Assembly (NCBI GenBank): GCA_037957365.1
Contig: JARHVA010001923.1
Location: forward strand, 209,001 to 273,000
DNA length: 64,000 nt
Reading direction: 5' to 3'
From: Torreya grandis
Taxonomy: Eukaryota > Streptophyta > Pinopsida > Cupressales > Taxaceae
A model generated the notes under the pieces. The model did no database searches. It was not told the origin of the DNA and was given only the letters and a program-made list of their open reading frames with translations. Both the position numbers and the translations under genes were made by a program. Positions 45,838 to 57,559 of this stretch are shown here, in pieces (positions within the stretch are counted from its first letter, which is position 1; the number at the start of each line of letters is the position of its first letter).

Positions 45838-46268
45838 TGTTCCTAATAAATTTTCTGAAGGAAACTACCAAAGAGTAAATTCTTACAAAGGTACATAAAA
45901 ATGTGAAGTGTTAAAGACCTTGATGTATCGAAGGAATTCATCAAGAAATTTTTTTGAAGACCCAGAGTATCTTTAAATAATTTGGTGAATGAAATTTCCA
46001 AACAAAATAGTCGAAGACCCTTTTATGCTAAATAGTTATGCTGAGGCATTTCACTAAATAAAATGAGCCAAAACCTACATATAAAAAACTTCCTAAAATC
46101 ATTAGTAGGTTAGTTTAAAAAAGGCACATCCATATGTCTACCAACATAATTGATGCAATAAATAAGGTATTTATTTTTAGAGGGATTTCAAGATAAGACT
46201 ATAGGTCAATTCCAAAAGATTATTGGGTCCCTATTCTAAAAAAAAATAATGGGGGTATGTTGGGTACA
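45838..46268 (-). repeat. G2 5' LTR, distal piece (start of U3)
   Basis: Matches 17060-17493 in the same orientation, including TTTAGAGGGATTTCAAGATA and ATGGGGGTATGTTGGGTACA. It is the missing beginning of the 5' LTR, separated from the rest by D. Homology with the 3' LTR stops at 46268/17493, which fixes the outer end of G2. Confidence 0.85.
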
Positions 46269-49200
46269 ACAATTACATGTTTGTGATCCCATATTCTTAG
46301 CCTCAATTTTTGTTTCTTTTGTGGATAAAACTTGAACAAAAAACTATCTTAGCATGTTTACCTACACTTACATACATTTTTATGATAAAGAATCATACTT
46401 ACCTATCATTGTATCCCTTTTTCACACTATAACATTTTTTACAATTTGAAGCAATTCAAATTGTTTCATGTTCATTTTCCCTTACTTTGATTCCACTTTG
46501 GATAAAACAAGGTCGAAGTCAAGATAGCACTTTTATTTCACATGAATAAACAAGACTCTTAGACACCATGCTCTTTAAGTCCTTTTTCTTAACTCCCAAG
46601 TCCCAAGTTTTCAAATGATAGTCATTTTCAATACCCATGTTTGGTTCTCTAAATCTGTATGGAAGAGGAATAATAAAATCCATCACAATTTAAAATATAA
46701 ATCATTTAAAACAAAATGAAATGATTGAAAGGTAATATAACAATCAAAAATTCAACATCACACCAGAATACATGATTTATCTAGCACATCTCTTATCTCC
46801 AATCGAATCTTAAACTCCATAGTTGGCCTCATACTAGAGTTGAGGTCCATTAGGGTGCGGTAGACCAATAGATTGAGATAGAAGAATTCATAATCTATAA
46901 TTCTAGCTACTTTTTCATGCAAGTTTCCAATATTCATAGTAGACTGATGGATCTGTAAGGGTTCTTGAGTAACAAGGAATGTGTTGTGATAAGGTAGGTC
47001 CATTTTATATTTCATGCATATAGCCTTCATGTGATGATATTAATATTTCATTTGATGACCCAATATTTGTGTGGTTAAGAGAAGTTCTTTAGAGTCCTTA
47101 ATGTCAAAATTCCTCTTGTTTTGACAAACCTAATTTTAGTGTCTTCACTTTGATAAAGAGTTTCTCTACTTTTATTTATCTTTCAGTTAACCCACCACCC
47201 ATTTCATTTCCCCCTTAACAAGAAAGTTTGATCCTAAATATATTTTGCCACTTATATATTCCCTCTTCTTCACATCTTAAAAACATGCTAGCATCATTTT
47301 ATTTTGGTTTTATCTATCTTTAGAACAAAATAGTATGCTTGAGTGACTATGGATTATTTTCTGTACACCATTGCTTTATATTTCTAGAATTTCCTTAATT
47401 TTATTTGAAAATTTTGCATTATCATTCCCTTTGTTTAGACAACTACGTCTATTTCTATATTTATGTACTTCCATTTTTTCTTGACAACTACATCCATTTA
47501 TATACTTTAGTACTTTTTCCATTATTAAGTAAGGTTGGATTATTACTCCTCACTCATCAATGTTGTTTTTCCTTTCATGTACTTTCTCCATTAAGGATTG
47601 AGTAAATATTGTTACTACTCACTCATCCATGTTGTTTTACCATTTATTGTTCATCTTTGTTTAATTAAGGATTGTTATTGATTTCAAATCGATGTTAGAT
47701 TTTCATTTTCATGTATCCTTAGTTTGATCTGGTTTGTTACCTTTTTTACTTAAGGTATATTTATTTTATTTTTTGGTCATTTAATAGCCTTGGCTTTTTG
47801 GTTACCTGATTTACTCAAAAAAATTGGCTTGGTCATTTGGTCCTAACTTAGTATTTATCACCTTAGCTTACCAAATTTCTAAGTACATCATGCCTACACA
47901 TTTTAGTTATCTTGACTTTCCTGCATTTGTTTATTTTTGCTCTTTAAGTTTTATATCCTTAGGGCTTGTCTAAATCAATCTCTACACCCTCCATGATCAA
48001 AACTACAAACACAGTAGACAACCATCTAATGATACAGGTAAGTCAAGGTATGCATACATAACTTTTATTTTAATTATATCCTTTCGTCCATTTACTTTCA
48101 GTTATTTTATGGTTTAAAATATTGAAATTTATTTAGCTTAGCATTGTGTGTTGTTATGTTCTTTTTTTGAAGCACCATCCCATGTTACAAATACATAATG
48201 TATGATGAGATTCAAGTGGGGCATATATATACACAATATTTTTAAACTTTATCAATTATTGATTATTTTTCTCTTATAAGAACCTATCAAGTCTCAATCT
48301 CTCTGAGTGCATGCCTTAAAGGGTGCACTAAGAAAGGGGTGGGCAGACCATTAGTGCTTCATAATATTATTTTTCCCTATACCACCACTTAAAACCAACA
48401 CAAACCTCTCTTATACATTTCTATAAGATTTGAAACCTCCCTTACACACTCCTCTGAGTAATTCACCACCTCAAATATCTCCTACCTAAGTCAAAACTTC
48501 TTTTTGGCATTTACCTAACAAAGTTAGCTTGGGCCAACCCTGTACTTAGAATATAAGCATGTTATATGATTAGGTTGGCCTCAGCCAACCTAGTCTGGGA
48601 TATACTACTTTATTTATTAAATAATAGGGTGAATTAGGTTGAATCCATCAGTTAAAATTTTGAAAGAGTTTAGGGTTACATCAAGATATATAAATATATC
48701 CTTTTCACCATTTCATAGAGAGAGATAGAGTTAATCAATCATTTGTTCTTCTTTATAATATGCACTTCCATCATTCTACTTTAGGAGTCATTACTTAGGG
48801 TTTACACTTGGAGGGAAGAATCTTGTCTTATGGAGAAGTCTTGAATGCTTAAAAGAAGTCATATATCCTAGAGCTGGCCTATATTAGTGATATTTATAAA
48901 CCACAATAACCTATTGTAAATCACCATTAGCCAAGGAAGAGATTAAGCCTCAACGGGTTCATCTTCAAGGTAAGTATCTCTAACTTTTATTGTTCTATTT
49001 TAGTAGATAGAAGTAACAAAATTTAATGAATTTTGAATGTATTTATCTCTCCATAGATTAGAGTGTTATCTATATTAACTTAATTATAATAATTAAATGC
49101 ATGTTTAATTTTATGTTTATTACCCCCATTTTGTGCCATATGCTTTGGTGAGCACTAGATTAGTTTTACTTTACTTTGTCATTTACCTATGATAAGAAAA

Positions 49201-51404
49201 CATAGGACGTATATAGGTTTATTATGTGGTATTGTTTGACTAAAGGATTTGGAACCCTCTCTAGTGATATTTCATGGTAAGAGACCCTTTAGTTAGGTCT
49301 AGAGGATCCATATTGGTCATGACCTCAATTGTCTAAATGTACCAACAAGTGAAAGGGCTAGTGTGGTTTATCTTCTCTAAGCTAGGATTGATTTGTAGAT
49401 CAGCTCACTTGCCCTTGAATTCAAGGTTCACCATATATTTTTAACCCTATATTTAGATGGTGGGGTAGAGTTGATAATATAAAAATAGTTTTAACATAAG
49501 GGTGATAAATTAATATATAACATGACAATTAATATAAAATCTAGATAAATAATATTCTGAATTTATATAATTGAGATTGCTAAAAATAATAAAAGACAAA
49601 TATTGAAATATATTATAATTAAATAAGAAATAATTGTACTTATCTTATTTAATATGTGTATGCAGATCTAGACTGAAATCATATGTAAAGTATGCAATGC
49701 CAATATTTTGGATTAGGCATCATATTTTGGAAATTGCACCTCTGTGGCTGTAGGTAATACCATCGGAACACTACCATTGATGTTAGTATCTTACTAAGAT
49801 ATAGGTGTCTAGTATGGAATAATGAATGGATTTATATATATCAAAATTCATTTTTATAAATTTTTTTTTACCTTTATTCTAATGTATTTAGATCTGTGAT
49901 ATAGGTTGTTCTTTACTGATTGATCAAACCTTAGATTTTCACCCTTATAATGATTTTGATGAAAATGGGTTAGTGAACTCATGTTGTTGAGCTACACCAA
50001 AGACCTCTTTCTCAATGGGCATTACCTTCTTATCCAATAATCCAAGGAGGGCCTCAAAATTATGTAGTTTTCCCCTATGTGTGGGAAAGTGTGTGCATAA
50101 GGGTGTAATATACTATATGAACATGCATGCATTGATCTAGCTTGTAATTTGAAAAACATCACTCAAGGGTTAGTGTTTGAATGATTTAAACCTTTAATGA
50201 TTTATCCTATGCTTGATATTAAAATAGGGATGATTAGGGTAGCATAGAGTAATTTTTTAGTTGATTGATTTAGCTTTAGTAGTTGTTTGCTTGTTATTTT
50301 CTAGATGAGGAATGAGAAGGCTTAAACTTGTATTTATACCACACCTTTTAAAAATATCTCATAGTGGGGTTAAATAATAAAAATAGGACAACCCATAGGT
50401 TTGGAATCCTTTGAAATTTATATGACTTTTCACAACTGGACACTATATAAGGCTCTAGACACTATCATCAGTGGTAGTGTCCCTCTGTGGTTGATAGTGT
50501 TGAGAATGCTAGAAAACAAGTACGGATCTGAAACTGATAGTGAATAACATTGATCAATTTTTAATATTTTTTTGTATTATAATATTCTTGGGTCATTAGA
50601 ATGATATGGATCATACTAAGAGATAAGTTTTTAGGCATAGTGAGATGGTGAATGCAAGCCTTTTGGTAGTAGGGAGGTATAGAACTAAAGGGTAGAGCCC
50701 TGGTTGATTTTTATCAAATTTACTAGACTAAGATGATATAAATATTTAATTTAATATCTAAAAATAGGATAAGGGAGTCACATATCCAAATAAGATCAAT
50801 AAAATAATAAAAATATTAAGAGAAATGTGCCACTAAGTACTTAGTTCATGGTTTGAGATCTATATATGCAAATTTGCTAAAAATTATTATGAAACAAGGT
50901 TTCTACCAAATTTTGGTATCTAAAAAATAAAGAGGGATACCTATAAATTATAATTGACATATATAAGAGGGACAATAACACAAAGAGGATGCAAGTAAAA
51001 ATAAATGAGATTTTGCATTGAAGAACATTGAAGATCGAGTAGAGGTCAGAAGACAAGAGAAAGGCCAAAAATCATATAAGGGCCATGAGGAGATCATAAA
51101 TAGGTTTAAATGAGAAGAATTCATAGTCTAAAACATATCATGTGATTATAAGTATCATATAAGATTAGATTTATAGAATATATAAATAGAGTATGTGTAG
51201 AGATTCATTGTGATGTAAATTTTTTTAAGGATTACTTCATTGAATAAACAAATAATGCAAGTTATTTTCTATTGTGTGACTCTAGTTGTACATTTAAGGA
51301 CATACCTTCATTGGGAACTCTTACCATGAACTACACCAATCCCTCAGACCTTTGTCAATATGTGTTCCAAATATTAGATTTTTTTTTTGGACTTCTAAAC
51401 CTAT
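46269..51404. other. AT-rich region without a recognised gene
   Basis: A 90-codon minus-strand frame at 46758-47030 (including KYKMDLPYHNTFLVTQEPLQ) has no family resemblance but is longer than chance frames nearby. Imperfect duplications lie near 47420-47640, where ACAACTAC and ACTCACTCATC blocks occur twice each. The rest, including 48000-51000, shows no coding pattern or LTR boundary that I can support. Confidence 0.4.
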
Positions 51405-52640
51405 ATCCCTTGCAGGTAAATTCTAGTGGTTTTCTAAAGTGCTTGCTTCTACTCATGCTTAATAGTCTTCATGTTGGGATCCTTCCAAGAATTCTTATGT
51501 TAAACTTGAAAGGTTATTAATAAACCTCATCTAGGATAATTCAAAGGGGTATAAATGGTTTGACTAGGTTTCCTAGGATATTTTTTACATCCCTAGAGAA
51601 CTAAGAAGGTTAGACCTTGGGGATATTAAAATCCAAAGTCAAGACCTTTGTGTCAAATAGATAATTTTATATTTAGAAGGAATGTATTATTGGAAAATTC
51701 TTTTTAGGAATTTTATTGCTCAAGGTAGGACTCCTGGTAAAAATATTTGGACATGGTTATATCTTGAATCTCTTTTTCTCATACAGGCCCTAGTGAAAAT
51801 AGTGGGATTTTATGTTGAAAAAAAAAATTGGAAATCTTTGGAAATGCTCAAACCACATTTGAATTTGGAAGGAGATGGTTTTAAAACTAGGCTTTCCTTA
51901 AGTTCCCATTATATAAGGTAGTATTTAGTGTTATATTACTATGGTGTACCATTTTCTATGGTCCATTGGGTTAAAAGCCTATGCATTTTTAAAAAGGGCA
52001 TTAAGATAATATCATATTTGTTTTGTAAAAATAAGGGGGATAAGATTGTGTGGCTGATACTTCATAATAAGTTTCATTTACAAGTTAATGACTAAGATTC
52101 CATTAAGCAAGTGCAAAATGTCTTTCTTAGTGAGCATCTACATAAAATTGGCATTCAGTCACCTTTCAAATGGTGGATAGACTAGACATGGCTTGTTGAG
52201 AGTCCTTTTCATTATTACAAACCTTGATTATGTTATAAAATTATTTGCCCTTAACAAATTTAAGTGTATTCCTTGAATTCTCATTGGAAATTTAATTCTT
52301 CTAAACAAGTGTGGAAATTTAGATTTTCTAGAATTTGGTTTTACATTATTCAACCCAAACAAACTCATTTCCTGTTATGCATCATTCACCAAGGACTATG
52401 AATCAGTAACTATTTGGTTCATTTAGGTGTAGTTCATTAAATTTGCTCAATTTACTAACACCTAGAATCACTAAAATATATTTTTTTATTTTTCAAGATT
52501 GCTTAGTATGTCTAAAAATAGATTCATACTCTCTTTCAACCATTTTGTCTATAGTTTTTCACTTGGAAAATGGTGCTCTGAGGGGACTTGGTGATGATAC
52601 CTGCACAATACTCTCAAATTTGGCATATCTTTCATTCTAA
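51405..52640 (+). pseudogene. LINE retrotransposon ORF2, C-terminal remnant
   Basis: Across frames the plus strand reads KLERLLINLI near 51507, then the diagnostic RRLDLGDIKIQSQDLCVK near 51608. That corresponds to the GGLGL-DL--QN-ALL-KW block that follows RT in plant LINEs. Next are MYYWKILFRNFIAQGRTPGK at 51682 and the KPHLNLEGDGFKTRLSLSSH segment near 51855, a region with GVPFSMVHWVKSL near 51943, and KWWID near 52170. The end, with VWKFRFSRIWFYI near 52315, resembles the zinc-binding tail. The polymerase core is absent. Confidence 0.68.
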
Positions 52641-55600
52641 AACTCTATTTTAGTTATGGAAATAAAAAATAATGTTATTTTCAATCATGATATGACACAT
52701 AATTTTTTTTAACTTATTAACATGGTTTAAGTGATATGTAGTGTCATACTATAGATTCAGGTGAAAGTTGAGAATGTTTGATTGGTATAATAACCTCGTT
52801 GGGTTAGATGTAGAAATACGTTGATAATTTTTTAATTTTTAACATAAATACCAAATATATATTACACCATGAGAATCTATAGAGACCATAAGAAACACAC
52901 AAGGTGATAATTATAACGAGCATAATACATCACATATCACTAATCTTTAACATCATGAGAGTACATGTCATAATGTGAATATAAAAAGTAACTACATTAA
53001 CTCAGTTACCATTGAAGTAAGTCTACAGCTACTATTGATGATTTAAAATATCAACTAATTACAACTCAATGATAAATAAAATACAATACAATGTGCATAT
53101 AGATACATGGATCCTTGGAGCATGAGTTCCCCAGACTCTCTTGTATTTGTGGCAATCTCAAGTGTCATCTCAAAAGTAGTATTGTTGTGAGAGCATCATC
53201 TAAGAAATTTTAACCCAATCATAGACCAATGATCCCCCACACTATCCCATCAGGGAATGGCCCTCCCTTCACAAATGAGTAGATAGTGATGGCATAGGAA
53301 TCTAGAGAGACTAACAAGTACTCGTGTGATGTATGATTCTAAACTAAATGTGTAATGTATCATATAAATCCATTTTATTACAAGATATTACACAAACATG
53401 TGAATCACACTCATTAAATGATAATGTCTCACAAAACATATTTTGGCCCAAAGTTTTACAAATAATAAAAGATAATGATCTAGATCAATCAATTTCATAC
53501 ACACCACTTGATCAGACTACCTTCATATAACTTTGTAATGATAGTAAGCCATTGAAGTCCATCTCACTCCTTACTCCACATTAACAATGCAGATTGGTCA
53601 AATACAAATTTACCCACAAGATTCATAAATTTTCATCCTACTAGCAAATGCATCAAATGACACACTATACATAGGAGTAATAACAACATACATTTAGTCC
53701 ATTAAATATATGCATGAATCTTCCATTATATTTTATCCCATACTATAAATAATGATTATAAATATACCACCCAAGTAAACATATAATTTAATTATACAAT
53801 TCAACAATATAATTAGTTTCTAGTTATCTAAACACTATGGCAACCCATATTACCACAGACCAGTGTTCTAAGACTTAACTACCAAATTTATAAAATCAAT
53901 CATATGAAGTAGTCTCAAATACACAGAAACATAAATGTTACACAAGTAACTATATATATAATAGATTAAGTCATCATTACAACACAATATTTTTTAATTT
54001 CTCAAAGTTTGCATGCACGCATACACAAGTTTACCAATTATAAAAACACACACTATCCACAACAATAACTAGTATGCATACAGAAAAATGTAGATATGAG
54101 TTAGGTGTAATAGTTACATTAAGTGCCACTTAGGTACAACATACTTTTATACTTTAGTACCCTATGATATCCCATACTATCATAGGTTCCTAACTACATA
54201 ACAACATATAAACCAAATTTATGAATTTTAAGATCCAACTAGACCATCTAGATAATAATAAAAAAATAATGAAGTATTATACCACCTCGGTATATTCTAA
54301 ACACAAGCATCCCAAGGTATCTCATCATAAAAATGTGCATCATGATACACTAGTAAGCACTACGTGTAACTATACTTTTAACACACTCATAGTATGTAAT
54401 TTCATACATGTATTCCATAATGAATACACATAAAAACAATCATTCATATTATTATTGGTGAGTCAGATAAACCCATTATCTTATTGACTCATTTACTTTT
54501 AGGAGACTAATCCAAGGGTTATAGCTTCCTGATTCTTAGGTAATTGAATAATTTATTCCGATCATATAAAGAGCTATCGATAAAATATCCACATACAAGC
54601 ACTTGCACATCCTAATGTACTCCACATGAAGGTATTATAATTCTATGTTACTTCTAAACCATGGTTTATCATTTTAGTTGTAACTACTAAGCATATAAAT
54701 CAACTAATGAAGTAGTTATACCTAGAGCACGTTTATTGTAACTACTAGAAAAATTGAACTTCATTTCCCTGAAACACAAGTAACCCAGTTTTACAATAAG
54801 TTTATATTTGGGGGTTAATAAGCAATAATTTGCTAAAATAGCTTAATCATTCCTTTCAATTTCCTGCTAATGTTTCACTCGAGAATAACAGCTAAAGGAA
54901 TCTACCCTAAATTTCTAATTATGCAAACAATCATAACTAAATACATTGTCAAACTCCTTGTAATGTTTTTCTATATAATAAAAGATCTAAAATATCTCCA
55001 AGGTTTAAATCACAATAGAGAGTAGCTATGTTCCACTGTTTGACATGTATGATTCATCCACTCTATATTTGACAATAACTATTTAATTAGTCAAGTTCCA
55101 GGAATCAGAATATTCCATAATTGTTTTATATCTTAAGTGATATATATCGTCTAGTTAAATATATATATCCAACTTAATATTAGCAAAATACATATATATT
55201 CTAACAAAATATATATCTAAACATATGAACCATGTTTTGCACTAGGTTAATGACCAAATCCAATGGTAAAATAATTCTCAAATAAGGATGAATATTTACT
55301 ATGGTAAAACTTTTGGTGGATATATCATAATGAACTATTGGTAACCTAACCCGTATTACCATATATATTAATAAATTTTTTAATATATATATCCACCTTT
55401 ATCTTCATCTGCTATCATCATAGATTAGTTATTATATATAATCTATGCTTGATATTGGGTACAATATTATATGTCTAATTTTATTTTATAAAATTATATT
55501 ACCAAGTTATACTTGCTCCAATCATAAAATAACATTATTACTAACCAAGTGTGGGTCTCCCTCTACCCTTCCTGTCAATTTACAATAATGTAAAATCAAA

Positions 55601-56156
55601 TATGTGTCAGCCAATGTATAATGAAACTCATGATGGAATGGGAGGAAGTTGGTTTCATAGTATAATTGTTAAATGTAGGAAATAGATGTGAAGCAGCTCG
55701 CACTCCTAAAAAGAAACATGACCATAGTATATATACATTACATATATGTTATCTCTAAACATGGAGATAAACATATTTTTTTAGTCTATTGGAAATGCAG
55801 AGGGGATTTATGAGTCCATTGAAAATCTTGACTAAATTGGATCATGGTTCTACTTGAGTTGAAACAGCTGAAATAAAAAGAATGGTGGCGGTGTTGCTCT
55901 TGGGATGAGTTAAAGAAAAGAAAATAATAGAACTTGATATGGAAACAACGTTAATGTTGTTGTTCAGCATCTGTATTCCAACAAGATTTTTAAATATAGT
56001 CTGTCTGAGTTCATTCTATGATGTTAAATAATGATACCCCAGACATTATCCAACGATCTTTAATATACGACGACACCATAATTATCAATTGTGGTAGATA
56101 TTCAAAATGTAGGTTTACTAAAATACAATGATACAACCACTATACATATACACATG

Positions 56157-56160
<4 letters not shown>
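52641..56160. other. AT-rich region without a recognised gene
   Basis: Long AT-rich sequence with short runs of TATATA (for example 55140-55200 and 55375-55400). A few frames of 60-70 codons show no family resemblance. I see no LTR, TIR or splice structure that I can support. Confidence 0.4.

Positions 56161-56187
<27 letters not shown>
56161..56187. repeat. (TA)n microsatellite
   Basis: About thirteen TA units interrupted by nothing but the final ATATGCA. Confidence 0.95.
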
Positions 56188-56190
<3 letters not shown>

Positions 56191-56194
56191 GTCA

Positions 56195-56280
56195 AGAAGC
56201 ATATTCTTTTCCAGCGATGCTAGAGCATATTCTTTTCGAGTGATGCTTAGCATATTATTTTTTTGTGATGCCAAAATAAA
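56195..56280. repeat. Short tandem repeat next to the (TA)n tract
   Basis: Three diverging units of about 27 bases: AGCATATTCTTTTCCAGCGATGCT, then AGAGCATATTC with CGAGTGATGCT, then TAGCATATTATT with TGTGATGCC. Confidence 0.8.
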
Positions 56281-57202
56281 AACCTAGCACCTTATTATTT
56301 TATACCTCAGCATTTTAGATTAGAATACAAAGTTGATTCTTAATGCAATGATTTTACAGCTTCTATTAATATAGCAATCCACATGTGAAACATCTAGACT
56401 GTGTCTTTCACATTCATTATCTGGCAAAATTTGATTGTTGTAGATCAAATATGTTCACTTATCACAAGAATTTTTTGAGAGCTATATTTTCACACAATAT
56501 GCTATTATAATGTGGCATCGGGAAAAGAAAATAAAATTTTATAAATATTATAGAGGTTTAGTCTAATAAACTACCCTTAAAGTTAACTTGTAATATGATA
56601 TGACAATTTAGCCTTTTACAGATTTTATAACTATAATTAGTCTAGTTACATGTCCTCTTCAAATGATATTGATTCACTTTAGCATTGAATCAGCCTCTAC
56701 TATGCATATTTCACAACCATGATGGTTTATACCTATTTGGAACCTCATAGCTATATAATTGGTTTGTAAAATGACCATTATTGCTTTAGTTGAGGTTTGA
56801 AAGTACAAGAATGCCATAACATTAAATTTTCTATTATACTTTATAGATGTATAAAGTAAGAATATAGGGATTCATACATGCAGATAAAGACATATCAAAA
56901 GAATTTTTGTGCACATGCAAGTATTTATTCAAAAGAATTAAATAGTTTTCCTACCTAGAACTTCTTCTCATTTGACTATGTCCATTTTCCCTTTCCCTTT
57001 ACCTTTGTATGCTTCCGCTTTTTTCCCTCTATTACTCCTTTGTCTCACATGCCCCTTTTTATTCCCATTCCAATTTCCTTAAGACTCTTATGATATTTTT
57101 CCTCCTTAATTTCCCTTTTTTAAAAAGAAAAGGCATGGTTTTATTTTTAAAGTCTTTTCTTTTTACTTTATTTTATTTTTAGATTTTATTTTTATTTTAT
57201 TA

Positions 57203-57535
57203 AAGATAGTCTTTCTTTATTCACCCTTATTAATAAAGGGTTGTTATTTTTTAGATTTCACAATATTTTATTAATATTAATATTTTTATTTTCTCTTATT
57301 TTTATTTTATTAAATTTAGATTTTTCTTGTTTTTATTTATTTCCTTCTTTTTTTTTTCTTTTAGAACTCTTTCTTTGTTTTTTAAAAGATGGTCTTTCTT
57401 TATTCACCCTAATGAATAAAGGGTGGTTATTTTTTTTAGATTTCATAATATTTATATTTTTATTTCCTTTTCTTTTTGTTTTATTAAATATAGATTTTTC
57501 TTGTTTTTATTTATTTTGTTTTGTTTTTTCTCCTA
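57203..57535. repeat. T-rich tandem duplication
   Basis: Two copies with a period of about 185 bases begin with AAGAT(A/G)GTCTTTCTTTATTC near 57205 and 57390. Both contain AATAAAGGGT(T/G)GTTATTTTT and AGATTTTTCTTGTTTTTATT. The 137-codon Phe/Leu-rich frame across it is a product of this low-complexity sequence. Confidence 0.85.
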
Positions 57536-57559
57536 CTTGGAATTTATTATATTTTATTC

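Larger units (their letters stand above)
11427..46268 (-). mobile_element. G2: Tat-like Ty3/gypsy element with ~6.1 kb LTRs
   Basis: A minus-strand element of about 19.1 kb once the 15.7 kb D insertion is removed. The 3' LTR is 11427-17493, the internal region is 17494-24423, and the 5' LTR is 24424-30089 plus 45838-46268. Both LTRs start TGTACCCAACATACCCCCAT on the minus strand, and the 3' LTR ends CATCAACA. Internal order is gag, protease, Tat-type RNase H, RT, RNase H, integrase. No clean target duplication was found: the flanks are ATTAT on the left and ACAAT on the right. Decay is heavy throughout. Confidence 0.8.

Noticed and set aside
50460..50500. ACACTATCATCAGTGGTAGTGT inverted repeat as a possible regulatory hairpin
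   Set aside because: The stem is only about six bases, with no neighbouring gene or second copy.
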